Source: DATKIY01 sp963726755
GTDB taxonomy: Bacteria > Actinomycetota > Actinomycetes > JAHEKZ01
Length of the DNA: 64,000 nucleotides
Assembly (NCBI GenBank): GCA_963726755.1
Contig: CAVSDB010000001.1
Coordinates: 992,001-1,056,000 of the forward strand
Direction: 5' to 3'
Within the stretch, counting starts at the first letter, position 1, and every line of letters starts with the position of its first letter. The notes under the pieces were generated by a model. The model did not search any database. It was given only the letters and a program-made list of their open reading frames with translations, and had not been told where the DNA came from. The translations under genes were made by a program, and so were the position numbers. Below, in pieces: positions 1 through 9,804 of the stretch.

Positions 1-1524
1 GTGACTTCGTCGACGTAGGGGCGGTGCGGATCGAGATCAGTCAGATCACGCTCGGCCAACTCACCGAGTTCCTTGCGAGAGCCAACGACGGTGACGTGAT
101 CCTGCGCGCAGCGCCAGATGGGCAGGGGTGTACCCCAATAGCGGTTGCGGGACAGCGACCAGTCGATGTTGTTGGTGAGCCAGTCGCCGTAGCGACCGTG
201 CTTGATGCTGTCGGGAAACCAATTCGTGCGTTCGTTCTGCGCGAGAAGGTCGTCCTTGATCGCAGTAGTGCGGATGTACCAGGACGGCTGCGCGTAGTAC
301 ATCAACGGGGTGTGACAGCGCCAGCAGTGTGGGTATGAGTGCTCGAATGGCTCATGGCGAAACAGCAGGCCTCGCGCTGATAAGGTCGTTGACGAGGTCT
401 TCGTCCGCCTTCTTGAAGAAGACGCCACCAACGAGTTCGAGGTCGGTCCGGAACCGTCCTTCGGGTGTGACCGGATTGATGACCGGCAGGCCATACTCCC
501 GGCCAACGGCAAGGTCTTCAGGACCGAAGGCAGGCGCAAGGTGGACCAATCCCGGTTCCGTCCGACACCGTCACGTAGGTGGCCGGCAGCACCGTGTGAA
601 CGTTGTCGTCGTGCGTCCCGCCCGCGATGTCGACGAGCTCGAAGGGCGCGCGATAACGCGTACCGACCAGCTCGCGTCCGGTCATCGTGTCGAGTCGCTG
701 AACTCCCTCGCCGAGTACCGCCTCGACGAGGGGATCGGCGACGACGAAGTAGTTCCCCGTCGCCGGACCGGCAAGCACGTAGGTGACGTCTGGGTGGACC
801 GCCACCGCAGTGTTGGAGACCAGCGTCCAAGGAGTGGTGGTCCAGATCAGCAGCGCGGCGCCTTGTTCGGCGAGTGGACCTTCGGCAACTGGGAAGCGGA
901 CAAAGACCGAAGGGTCGACGACGGTTTCGTAGCCCTGGGCAACCTCATGGTCAGACAAGCCGGTTCCGCAGCGTGGGCAGTACGGCGACGACTCGGTGGT
1001 CCTGCACGAGGAGTCCGCGTTCGTGGATTCGTTTGAGTGCCCACCACAGGCTGTCGACGTACTCGGCGTTCATCGTCCAGTACGCCTGTGATGTGTCGAC
1101 CCAGTAGCCCATGCGTTCGGTCATCTGCTCGAACGCGTCGACGTGACGCAGCACCGACTCGCGACACAGGTCGTTGAAGCGAGCCACTCCGAACGCCTCG
1201 ATGTCCTGCTTTCCGGCGAAGCCTTGTTCCTTTTCGACGGCGATCTCGACAGGCAAGCCCGTGGCAGTCCCAGCCGCCCTTGCGAGGGACCTGATACCCC
1301 TTCATCGTGCGGAAGCGCGGGAAGACGTCCTTGAACACCCGCGCTTCGATGTGGTGGGTGCCGGGGAGGCCATTGGCGGTGGGTGGTCCTTCGTAGAACA
1401 CCCACAGCGGCTGGCCGTCACGTTGTCGCAGGCTCTGCTCGAAGACGTCGTGCTCGCGCCAGAAGTCCAGCACGTCATGTTCGAGTGCAGCCAGGTCGAC
1501 CTGTGCAGGAACAGGGCGGTACAT
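1..1524 (-). CDS. ileS: Isoleucyl-tRNA synthetase, N-terminal part (runs off the left edge, frameshifted)
   Basis: Charges tRNA-Ile in the cytoplasm. Reading leftwards from ATG at 1524 (MYRPVPAQVDLAALE) one meets the class I signature region FYEGPPTANG...GTHHIEARVFKD, the WDCHGLPVEIAVEKE block, and editing-domain sequence such as LIWTTTPWTLVSNTAVAV. The protein is split over several frames, with shifts near 1258, 960, 540 and 345. The first is repaired by removing one G from a GGG run. A GGAGG ribosome site lies 5-6 nt upstream of 1524, and the gene sits behind an isoleucine T-box. Only about the first half of the usual ~1050 residues is in the window. The shifts look like sequence error because every segment is well conserved. 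Confidence 0.93.
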
Positions 1525-1795
1525 CAATCCTCCGTCGGTACGCCGGTTGGGGCGGGGTCCGTCCGGAGGGACGAGGCGAATGCCCCGCGGTACCACCCTC
1601 CTTGGCCGCCGAAGCGACCCACTCAACTGCGCTGCTGCCGGTTCTACGCGGACCGCTGGGCGGTCCTTCCTCCGGCGGCTCAGGGGTGATCGTTCACCGC
1701 GCCCTAGCCCCGGGCTTGCACCGTCCCCGGTCGCTGGTGGCTGGATACTGCGGCTACTGGTCCCCGTCGAGGCCGTGCAGCACTGGTGAGTCTAG
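1525..1795 (-). promoter_or_regulatory. T-box leader of ileS with -10 box
   Basis: On the minus strand the canonical T-box sequence AGGGTGGTACCGCGG lies at 1586-1601, about 60 nt before the ileS start. Further upstream an ATC (isoleucine) triplet at 1690-1688 sits in GGTGAACGATCACCCC and is a plausible specifier. A -10-like TAGACT at 1794-1789 would start the RNA near 1782. No U-run terminator follows the T-box. The GGAGG ribosome site instead lies between the T-box and the ATG, which fits the translational type of T-box known upstream of actinobacterial ileS. The exact helix boundaries are inferred. Confidence 0.85.
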
Positions 1796-1860
1796 CGACC
1801 GGCGCTGCGGCGAGACGAACGCATTCTGTGGCGGGTCGGACGAAGATTCGGCGAGCCTGT

Positions 1861-1890
1861 TTGTCCTTCGCCACCAATCACGCCTATTCT
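1861..1890 (+). promoter_or_regulatory. Candidate promoter of the TraR/DksA-like gene
   Basis: TTGTCC at 1861-1866 and TATTCT at 1885-1890 are separated by 18 nt and point towards the gene at 2052. A start near 1897 would give a leader of about 155 nt. This is a pattern match only. Confidence 0.4.
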
Positions 1891-1927
1891 CTCGGGGCTA
1901 TTGCGGTGCGATCGCAGGTGGCCGCAG

Positions 1928-1987
1928 ATGGCATTGGGCCCCCAGCCGGCAGGGTTGATTCTGACGGCGGAGGGCCCTCACGGCTAG
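1928..1987 (+). CDS. Possible 19-codon leader ORF upstream of the TraR/DksA-like gene
   Basis: ATG at 1928 opens a 19-codon frame, MALGPQPAGLILTAEGPHG, ending TAG at 1985-1987. It lies in the otherwise empty 1795-2051 interval, downstream of the candidate promoter at 1861-1890. No ribosome site stands out and there is no run of a single amino acid, so it could be chance. The rest of this interval shows nothing else recognisable. Confidence 0.2.
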   Translation: MALGPQPAGLILTAEGPHG

Positions 1988-2051
1988 GTCAACGAAGCCC
2001 AGGTCCTCACCATGAGGTCCCTCAAGGCGAGATCCAGACGGTGAGGTCCAG

Positions 2052-2864
2052 ATGGCGGAGCGTCAGGCAGTCGACGGGCGGGTACCCGCGACGGTGCGCG
2101 CTGCCGCAGCGCCTAAAAAGTCGACCACCGTCAAGCGGACAGCGACCAAGAAGTCAGCGGCCGCGAAGAAGGCTCGCCGCGACCAAGAAGTCAGCGGCGG
2201 CAGCGAAGAAGGCGCCGTCAAAAGCGCAGCGTCAAGAAGGCGCGCAGCCGCTAAGAAGGCGCCGGTGAAAAAGCAGTGCCCGCAAAGACAGTGGCCAAGA
2301 AGACAGCCGTGAAGAAAGCACCTGCCAAGAAGGCTCCGGTCAAGAAGGCTCCGCTCAAGAAGTCGCCTGCTAAGAAAGCCGTCGGCCGCGAAGAAAGCTC
2401 CCGCGAAGAAGGCTCCCGCGAAAAAGTCGGCGATCAAGAAGGCGAGCAGCAGGCTCACTCCTAAGACACCGAAGCCGCTGGTCGTTCGCGCTGACGAAAA
2501 GCCGTGGACTGCCAAGGAACTCGCGGAGCAACGCGGCATGCTTGAGGCCGACCGTGAACGACTGCGCAACGAGATTGCCGAGGCCGAAGAAGAGCTGAAC
2601 GAATTGCTGCGCGATTCCGGTGAGGGGTCTGGCGACGACCAGGCCGATGCCGGCAGCAAAACCTTCGAGCGCGAACACGAAATGTCGGTCGCCAACAATT
2701 CGCGCGACCTACTCCTGCAGGTCGAACATGCACTGGCTCGGATCAGCGACGGCACGTACGGAACGTGCGAGAGCTGCGGCCAACCAATCGGTAAAGCTCG
2801 GCTACAAGTGTTCCCGCGCGCGACGCTTTGCGTCACGTGCAAGCAGCGTGAGGAACGACGCTGA
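2052..2864 (+). CDS. TraR/DksA-type C4 zinc-finger protein with Lys/Ala-rich N-terminus (frameshifted)
   Basis: The C-terminal part (2538-2864) has the TraR/DksA pattern: a coiled-coil-like stretch (ADRERLRNEIAEAEEELNEL), then LLQVEHALARISDGTYGTCESCGQPIGKARL and a second CVTC pair, giving four zinc-binding cysteines. Upstream is a histone H1-like region of AAKKAP, PAKKA and VKKAP repeats spread over all three frames between about 2160 and 2410, so at least four indels interrupt it. Actinobacterial genes at this ileS-lspA position commonly have this layout. The start at 2052 (MAERQAVDG) is supported by continuity into the Lys-rich region. DksA-like proteins bind RNA polymerase, but the role of this subgroup is not established, so I give no symbol. 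Confidence 0.8.
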
Positions 2865-2929
2865 CCGATCAGTCAGTACCTCCGCAGACTCCGAGCGGGT
2901 CATCGGCAGGAGCGGGTTCACGCCATTGC

Positions 2930-3413
2930 ATGGTGGTGGTGTTCTCGGTTGCTGCCGTCGTGGTGTTGCTGGATCAGATCAGCAAGTCCTGGGTCGTCGC
3001 ATCGATGCCCGGTCGAGCACCGATCCAGCTCGCTGGCGATTGGTTGCAGATCACGTACACCCGAAATCCTGGCGCGGCTTTCAGCATGGGCGGCGGCCTC
3101 ACCATCGTGCTGAGCCTGGTGGCCGTCGGGCGTCATCGTCTTCATCGTTCGGACGTCGTCCCGGCTGGCGTCGGTCGCGTGGGCGATCGCTCTGGGTGGA
3201 CTGCTCGGTGGGGCTCTGGGCAACCTGAGCGACGGATTGTTTCGCTCACCTAGCCCCCTCCGGGGACATGTCGTTGACTGGATCGAGTTTCCTCATTGGC
3301 CGGTCTTCAACGTGGCGGATGCCTCGATCGTCTGCTCCGCCGTCCTGATGGTGATCTTGTCGTTCCGCGGGATCGGCCTGGACGGGTCACGCCTATCCTC
3401 ACCTCGTGACTGA
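2930..3413 (+). CDS. lspA: Lipoprotein signal peptidase (frameshifted)
   Basis: Cleaves the signal peptide of diacylglyceryl-modified prolipoproteins in the membrane. The sequence shows a first membrane helix followed by LLDQISKSWVV, the TRNPGAAFSM block, then after a frameshift GGLLGGALGNLSDR and DWIEFPHWPVFNVADASI, which carries the two catalytic aspartates in the usual N-D and N-x-A-D contexts. Removing one G from GGG at 3128-3130 joins the frames. The ATG at 2930 is the first conventional start, but in-frame sequence extends back to CTG at 2861, which overlaps the stop of the previous gene, so the true start is uncertain. Lgt, the preceding enzyme of the pathway, is at 25.7 kb. Confidence 0.9.
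3394..3399 (+). promoter_or_regulatory. -10 box for leaderless rluD
   Basis: TATCCT ends 6 nt before the GTG of rluD, so the RNA would begin at or next to the start codon. There is no ribosome site. It lies inside the end of lspA. Confidence 0.45.
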
Positions 3414-4326
3414 ACAACGCAGCCTGGCGGTACCCGAGGGCCTAGAGGGCGAGCGGGTGGACTCCGCGCTGGCTCGAATGTTCGGTCTGTCTCGGACTCG
3501 AGCCGCTGACCTGGTAGCCGATGGCGCGGTGCTGCTCGGCGGCAAAGCACCCAGCAAGTCCGACCGGGTGGTCGCTGGGCAGTGGCTCGAAGTGACGTTG
3601 CCGGATGCTGCAGTAGTCCCGAGCGTGCAAGCCGAACCAGTCCCGGGGCTACGCGTGGTCTACGACGACCAGGACCTTGTCGTCGTAGACAAACCGGTGG
3701 GAGTTGCTGCGCACCCGAGTCCGGGATGGTCAGGACCGACGGTCATTGGCGGCTTGGCCGGTGCCGGATACCGGATTTCGACAAGTGGCGCCGCCGAACG
3801 TCAGGGGGTGGTCCATCGGTTGGACGTGGGAACCAGCGGCCTGATGGTGGTGGCAAAGTCTGAAACGGCGTACACCGTATTGAAGCGGGCGTTCAAGGAT
3901 CGAACGGTCGAGAAGATCTATCACGCACTGGTGCAGGGACACCCGGACCCATCGCGCGGCACGATCGACGCTCCCGTCGGACGCCACCCACGACACGACT
4001 GGAAGTGGGCCGTGACGGCGGAGGGGAAGCCGAGCGTGACCCACTACGAGACCCTCGAGGCCTTCCCCGCTGCCAGCCTGCTGGAGATCAAACTTGAGAC
4101 TGGTCGAACTCACCAGATCCGGGTTCACATGAGTGCGGTCAAGCATCCGTGCGTTGGAGATCTGACCTACGGCGCCGACCCCACGCTCGCCGAGCGATTG
4201 GGGTTACAGCGCCAGTGGCTGCACGCCCAACGGCTTGAGTTCGCCCACCCCACAACCGGTGACTGGCTGACCTTCGAGTCGACCTATCCCGCCGATCTTG
4301 AGCACGCCCTCTCAGCATTGCGGTAA
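3406..4326 (+). CDS. rluD: RluA/RluD-family 23S rRNA pseudouridine synthase
   Basis: Isomerises uridine to pseudouridine in large-subunit rRNA. The 306 residues hold an N-terminal S4 RNA-binding domain (about 15-75; VDSALARMFGLSRTRAADLV) and the RluA catalytic domain with HRLDVGTSGLMVVAK, where Asp-140 is the expected catalytic residue. Later family motifs are EKIYHALVQG and GRTHQIRVH. The GTG start at 3406 overlaps the lspA stop by 8 nt and is supported by a -10 box 6 nt upstream. Assignment to RluD rather than another RluA-type enzyme rests on the lspA-rluD order and the S4 domain. Confidence 0.88.
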   Translation: MTEQRSLAVPEGLEGERVDSALARMFGLSRTRAADLVADGAVLLGGKAPSKSDRVVAGQWLEVTLPDAAVVPSVQAEPVPGLRVVYDDQDLVVVDKPVGVAAHPSPGWSGPTVIGGLAGAGYRISTSGAAERQGVVHRLDVGTSGLMVVAKSETAYTVLKRAFKDRTVEKIYHALVQGHPDPSRGTIDAPVGRHPRHDWKWAVTAEGKPSVTHYETLEAFPAASLLEIKLETGRTHQIRVHMSAVKHPCVGDLTYGADPTLAERLGLQRQWLHAQRLEFAHPTTGDWLTFESTYPADLEHALSALR

Positions 4327-4446
4327 GAAATGGTTGCTATAGCGACCAAAATCTTCCGCAATCCAAGGGTTGTCGGAGCGTCGGGGACGCAGACGTCGGT
4401 GGCGCCGACTAGAGTCGGCCTCGCCGTCCTTCCCCCGGCTACCCCG

Positions 4447-4471
4447 CCCTTAGGGGCCAGCCCTTAGGGGC
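4447..4471 (+). repeat. Two copies of CCCTTAGGGGC, period 14
   Basis: The 11-mer CCCTTAGGGGC occurs at 4447-4457 and 4461-4471 in the rluD-dnaE1 gap, 38 nt before the dnaE1 start. It is one of several short tandem copies at gene borders in this window. Confidence 0.7.
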
Positions 4472-4508
4472 TTCGCAATGTATGACCTCCCGGAGGGTGG
4501 CGTCCGCT

Positions 4509-7500
4509 ATGGCTGACTCGTTTGTGCACCTTCACGTGCACACCGAGTACTCCATGCTGGACGGAGCGGCGCGGGTCGCTGAGTTGATGGATACCGCGGC
4601 CGAACTCGGCATGCCGGCGATGGCGATGACCGATCACGGCAACGTCTTCGGCGCCTATGACTTTTACGCCAAGGCCAGGCAGCGCGGTATCAAACCCATC
4701 ATCGGCACCGAGGCGTACCTGACCCCGGGTACTGACCGACGCGATCGCACGCGGGTGCGCTGGGGTGGTGGTGGGCAAGACGACGTCTCAGGCGGCGGCG
4801 CGTACACCCACATGACGATGCTGGCGGAGACGACAGCTGGCATGCACAACCTGTTCCGGCTCTCGAGTCTGGCCAGCCTCGAGGGCTTCTACTTCAAACC
4901 GCGCATGGACCGGGAGTTGCTTCAGACGTACTCCGGTGGACTGATCGCCACCACTGGCTGCCCCTCCAGCGAGATCCAAACGCTGCTTCGACTCGAACGG
5001 TTCGACGCCGCAGTGCAGGCTGCGTCTGACTACCGCGACATCTTCGGTAAGGACAACTACTTCTGCGAGTTGATGGACCACGGGATTGAAATCGAACGTC
5101 GCGCACATGCCGATCTCTTGCGACTGGCGAAAACGCTCGATCTCCCGCTGGTCGCGACGAACGACCTGCACTACACGCGCAAGGCCGATGCCGTAGCGCA
5201 CGCCGCACTGCTCTGCGTCCAATCCGGGTCAACGCTGGCCGACCCGACGCGCTTCAAGTTCGATGCGGACGACTTCTACGTCAAGACGTCTGAGGAAATG
5301 CGCGAGGTGTGGCGCGACCACCCGAGTGCCTGCGACAACACGCTGCTGATCGCCGAACGTTGTGACGTTACGTTCAATGAAGACGCCAACCTCATGCCTC
5401 GCTTCGACGTCCCCGAGGGTGAGAGCGAGCAGTCGTGGTTCGTTAAAGAGGTCGAACGTGGGTTGCACCAGCGATACCCGACCGGCATACCCGATGACGT
5501 CCGCAAGCAGGCGGCTTACGAAGTCGACGTCGTGCTGCAGATGGGGTTCCCCGGATACTTCCTCGTCGTCGCGGACTTCATCGGTTGGGCCAAGGAGCAG
5601 GGCATTCGGGTCGGTCCGGGTCGTGGTTCAGCGGCCGGCGCGATCGTCGCGTATGCGATGGGAATCACTGACCTCGATCCGCTGCAACATGGCCTGCTGT
5701 TCGAGCGGTTCCTCAACCCCGAGCGCGTCTCGATGCCTGACATTGACATCGACTTCGACGAGCGGCGACGCGGCGACGTCATCCGGTACGTCACGGAGAA
5801 GTACGGCGAGGAGCGCGTCGCGCAGATCGTCACCTACGGCACGATCAAGGCGAAGCAAGCGATCAAGGATGCCTCGCGAGTGCTCGGCTACCCCTATGCG
5901 CTGGGGGACCGGATCACCAAGGTCATGCCACCTTCGGTGATGGGCAAGGACATCACCCTTGGCGGCATCTTCGACGACAAGGACAAGCGCTACTCCGAAG
6001 CCGGCGAGTTCCGTGGCCTCTACGACTCCGACGTTGACGTCAAGCGCGTCGTCGACACCGCACGCGGGCTGGAGAACCTCAAGCGACAGTGGGGCGTTCA
6101 CGCGGCCGGCGTCATCATGTCGAGCGAGCCGCTGCTCGATCACATCCCGATCATGCGGCGCGACCAAGATGGCGCGATCATCACGCAGTTCGACTATCCG
6201 ACGTGCGAGGCGCTCGGTCTGCTGAAGATGGACTTCCTCGGCCTTCGCAACCTCACGGTTCTCGACGACACCCTGGCGAACATCGTGTCGAATCGTGGCG
6301 AGACGATCGTCCTCGAAGACCTGTCGCTCGACGACCCAGCGGCATACGAATTGCTTTCGCGCGGTGAGACGTTAGGCGTGTTCCAACTCGATGGTGGTCC
6401 GATGCGCGCGCTGTTGCGCTCGATGTCCCCGGACAACTTCGAGGACATCTCCGCGGTGCTGGCTCTTTACCGGCCGGGGCCGATGGGCGCCAACGCCCAC
6501 ATCGACTACGCGGACCGCAAGAACGGACGTCAGCAGGTCTCGCCGATTCATCCAGAACTTGCCGAACCGCTCGCGGACATCCTCGGTGACACCTACGGCG
6601 TCATCGTCTACCAAGAACAGGTCATGGCGATCGCCCAAAAGCTTGCGGGGTATTCCCTCGGACAAGCGGACCTGCTGCGTCGGGCGATGGGCAAGAAGAA
6701 GAAGGAAGTCCTCGATAAGGAGTTCGTACCGTTCGCGGACGGCATGCGAGAACGTGGCTACTCCGACAACGCGATCAACACGCTGTGGCGCATCTTGGTT
6801 CCGTTCGCCGACTATGCGTTCAACAAGGCGCACACCGCAGGTTACGGACTCGTCTCGTACTGGACGGCGTTCCTCAAGGCCAACTACCCCGCGGAGTACA
6901 TGGCCGCACTTCTGACGTCGGTGCGTGACGACAAGGACAAGTCCGCGCTCTACCTGCACGAGTGTCGTCGGATGGGCATCAAAGTGTTGCCGCCCGACGT
7001 CAACGACTCAGACGCGAACTACACGCCGCGAGGCTCGGACATTCGCTTCGGACTCGCAGCGATTCGAAATGTCGGCGAGAACGTCGTGGGTTCGATCGTG
7101 AAGGCTCGACGTGACAAGGGTAGGTTCGCCGACTTCCCAGATTTTCTCGGCAAGGTCGACCAAGTCGTGTGCAACAAGCGAGTCATCGAGTCGCTGATCA
7201 AAGCAGGCGCGTTCGACTCGCTCGGTCATAGTCGTCGTGGCCTAGTCGCGGTACACGCAGAAGCGGTGGACGCGGTTCTGGAGACTAAGCGGGCTGAGTC
7301 CATCGGACAGTTCGATCTGTTTGGTAGCAGTGACGACTCTGAGGCCAATGGCTTCGGAGTCGACCTGACGATTCCGGTCGGCGACTGGGACAAGACGACA
7401 CTGCTGGCGCACGAGCGAGAAATGCTCGGTCTCTACGTCAGTGACCACCCGCTGCTTGGGGTCGAGCACGTCCTGGCGGCAGCGGTCGACTGTTCAGTTG

Positions 7501-8024
7501 CCGAACTCATGGCGGACAACGAACGTTCCGACGGCAGCACGGTTTCGGTGGGCGGTCTTGTCACCGGGCTCCAACGAAAAGTCACCAAGCAAGGCAACGC
7601 CTGGGCGATTGCCACGCTTGAGGACCTCGAAGGCGCGATCGAAGTGATGTTCTTCCCCACCACGTACCAGGTGGTGGCTCCGCACTTACTTGAGGACCGC
7701 ATCGTCGTCGTACGTGGCCGGCTCGATCGTCGCGAAGAGGTCCCCAAACTTGTGGCGATGGAGATGACCGTCCCCGACCTGGACGGCGAGGAGCGACGCG
7801 GCCCGGTCGTCATCAACCTGCCGGCTTCCCGCTGCGTCCCACCGGTAGTTGACGGTCTGAAGGAAGTGCTCGCTGCTCACCCAGGCGTGATCGAAGTGCA
7901 CTTGGCGTTACAAACCGGTTCGCGCACGACGGTGATGCGGCTCGACGACCGGCTGCGAGTCAACCCGAGCCCCGCGTTGTTCGGCGACATCAAGGCCCTG
8001 CTCGGGCAGGGCAGCGTTGCGTAG
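4509..8024 (+). CDS. dnaE1: DNA polymerase III alpha subunit
   Basis: Replicative polymerase subunit, 1171 residues and unbroken. The N-terminal PHP domain begins FVHLHVHTEYSMLDG and TDHGNVFGAYDFY. The palm carries PDIDIDFDERRR, with catalytic acidic residues at about 411, 413 and 415. GPGRGSAAGAIVAYA, GVHAAGVIMS, FQLDGGPMRALLR and YAFNKAHTAGYGLVSYWTAFLKA are typical DnaE blocks. An OB-fold follows near the C-terminus (VSVGGLVTGLQRKVTKQG). An upstream in-frame ATG at 4482 would add 9 residues; 4509 is preferred because MADSFVHLH matches the usual N-terminus, although GGAGGG lies a rather long 12 nt upstream. This 3.5 kb gene without a frameshift contrasts with its damaged neighbours. Confidence 0.95.
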   Translation: MADSFVHLHVHTEYSMLDGAARVAELMDTAAELGMPAMAMTDHGNVFGAYDFYAKARQRGIKPIIGTEAYLTPGTDRRDRTRVRWGGGGQDDVSGGGAYTHMTMLAETTAGMHNLFRLSSLASLEGFYFKPRMDRELLQTYSGGLIATTGCPSSEIQTLLRLERFDAAVQAASDYRDIFGKDNYFCELMDHGIEIERRAHADLLRLAKTLDLPLVATNDLHYTRKADAVAHAALLCVQSGSTLADPTRFKFDADDFYVKTSEEMREVWRDHPSACDNTLLIAERCDVTFNEDANLMPRFDVPEGESEQSWFVKEVERGLHQRYPTGIPDDVRKQAAYEVDVVLQMGFPGYFLVVADFIGWAKEQGIRVGPGRGSAAGAIVAYAMGITDLDPLQHGLLFERFLNPERVSMPDIDIDFDERRRGDVIRYVTEKYGEERVAQIVTYGTIKAKQAIKDASRVLGYPYALGDRITKVMPPSVMGKDITLGGIFDDKDKRYSEAGEFRGLYDSDVDVKRVVDTARGLENLKRQWGVHAAGVIMSSEPLLDHIPIMRRDQDGAIITQFDYPTCEALGLLKMDFLGLRNLTVLDDTLANIVSNRGETIVLEDLSLDDPAAYELLSRGETLGVFQLDGGPMRALLRSMSPDNFEDISAVLALYRPGPMGANAHIDYADRKNGRQQVSPIHPELAEPLADILGDTYGVIVYQEQVMAIAQKLAGYSLGQADLLRRAMGKKKKEVLDKEFVPFADGMRERGYSDNAINTLWRILVPFADYAFNKAHTAGYGLVSYWTAFLKANYPAEYMAALLTSVRDDKDKSALYLHECRRMGIKVLPPDVNDSDANYTPRGSDIRFGLAAIRNVGENVVGSIVKARRDKGRFADFPDFLGKVDQVVCNKRVIESLIKAGAFDSLGHSRRGLVAVHAEAVDAVLETKRAESIGQFDLFGSSDDSEANGFGVDLTIPVGDWDKTTLLAHEREMLGLYVSDHPLLGVEHVLAAAVDCSVAELMADNERSDGSTVSVGGLVTGLQRKVTKQGNAWAIATLEDLEGAIEVMFFPTTYQVVAPHLLEDRIVVVRGRLDRREEVPKLVAMEMTVPDLDGEERRGPVVINLPASRCVPPVVDGLKEVLAAHPGVIEVHLALQTGSRTTVMRLDDRLRVNPSPALFGDIKALLGQGSVA

Positions 8025-8142
8025 TCGTTGCTAACCAACTCGGAGTGTTGGGTCCAGACGGCCAATCAGATGGCCGATACTGACCAGGCACGAGGCTGGC
8101 ACTGGGTTGACCTCGGCGAGGGCACACACCGTGGGGGCTGCA

Positions 8143-9804
8143 ATGTCGGACGAGCTAGGGGTACCGGGAGGGTCGGTACCGGAGCCAACTCAGCTGCCGG
8201 GCTCGGAGATCTTGGATCACAGTGCCGGCGCAACGACGATCACGCCGTCGCAAACCCACCGAGCCAGCGGCCCCAAGAAGCGTTGGGTGCTCCCGGCGGT
8301 GGGGGCCAGTGTGTTGATGCTCGCGGTGGCGAGTGCAGGTGTGGCCTTGGGGGTCATGGTCAGCGGCGGGGGAACCCAGCCTGAGGAACTTGTCCCTGCC
8401 AACGCGATGATTTACGCCGACGTCGACTTCGATCCGGCAGCCGGGCAGAAGGCGAACTTGATGCGGCTGATCAACAAGTTCCCCGACCTGCAGGACCAGC
8501 TCGGTGGCGGTGACGACATCAAGCAGGTCATTGTCGAAGGACTTCTCGATCGATTTCGGTTCCAATGCCGCCAACCTCAACAGCGACGAGGTGCTCAGCT
8601 GGTTGGGCGACCGAGCAGGAGTATTGCGGTGATGCCCGGGTGACAACGATCAATCTGTCGGCATGGTGGCGGTCATCCAGGTAACTGACGAGGACGCCGC
8701 TCGAGCCTCACTTGAGAGCGTCGTGGACGACAGTCAAATCGCCTTCGACTCCGGCTATGTGTTCTCACCACTGATCAAGCAGACTTCCGCTAACTTCGTG
8801 GGCAACACCAAGCCGATGGTCGGCAGCCGATGTCCTCGCGAGTGCGAAACAGTCGCCGCTCTCTGAGAATCCGAACTTCACCAACGTCATCGACCCGCTC
8901 GGTGACGGTATTGCGTCCGGGTACATGGACCTGGCGGCAGTGGTCAAACTCACCAAGGGACTCGCCGGCCCGATGGGCATGATGGGAATGGGTTCACTAG
9001 CCGGTATGGATCCAAGCCAGGCCGGCCAAATCGGCGCGGTTCTTCGCGTCGATCCTTCGGACGTTGAGTTCGTGGCGCGATCAACCGGCGAGTTCCGCGG
9101 ACAGCGCGAACGCTCCGACGACGCTATTTGCCGGCCTGCCGGAGAACACGGCGGCGGCTGTCGACTTTGTCGGGGGTGGCGACAATTTCCAGGCTCAATG
9201 GGACAAGTTCCTCAAAGAGATGGATCAACTTGGCTCGATGAGTTTCTCTGACGGTCACGGGGAACGATGGTCCGAGCAACGCGTTCGAGCACCAGATCGC
9301 CAAGATTGAGGCTCGCTACAACGTGCGTCTTCCCGACGACATCGAAACTCTGCTCGGCAGCGAGTTCCTGGTGGCGGTCAGTGGCGATGGACTCGTTGGC
9401 CCCATACCAAGCATGGGTACCCGTTCGATCACCGATCCGGCGAAGGCAGCCGATATGGTCAGATCGCCTGCAACCGGTGATCGACGATTTGACCGCTGGG
9501 CTAGGTGTCACTTTGCAACCGACCGACGATGGCCTGGTCATTGCCAGCACACCGGATTACGCGCAGACACTTTCCGCTGGTGACGGTGGGATCATGGACA
9601 ACCCGGCGGTGGCGCGAGCGCTGCCGGACGCCGACGGTGCGTCAGCGGTCGCTTGGGTCGATCTGGATGTGCTGGGCGATCTGGCGAACCTGACGTCCCC
9701 TGAGGATGGGGCAGTTATCGCAGCCGCTTGAGGGATTCGGGATCACCGTTCACCAGGACTCCGACGGTCAGACGATTCAGGCGCGACTAACCTTCGACGA
9801 GTGA
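8143..9804 (+). CDS. DUF3352-type membrane-anchored protein (many frameshifts)
   Basis: Starts MSDELGVPGG at 8143, with a cytoplasmic Gly/Pro/Ser-rich stretch, then KKRWVLPAVGASVLMLAVA as a single transmembrane anchor near residue 50, and an extracytoplasmic domain beginning PEELVPANAMIYADVDFDP. That opening is characteristic of DUF3352 proteins, whose function is unknown. Continuous homologous-looking sequence runs through at least six frame changes to QTIQARLTFDE, ending TGA at 9804, about 550 residues and the expected size. One change is repaired by removing a G from GGG at 8638-8640 (VMPGDNDQSVGMVAV). The stop overlaps the next GTG by 4 nt. Confidence 0.72.

Noticed and set aside
1..1524. 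Treating ileS and other broken genes as pseudogenes
   Set aside because: All segments are conserved, the genes are essential or single-copy, and one-base corrections restore full proteins, so error is likelier than decay.
2063..2842. Minus-strand 259-codon frame opposite the Lys/Ala-rich region
   Set aside because: Ser/Leu/Phe-rich shadow of the lysine codons. No plausible protein.
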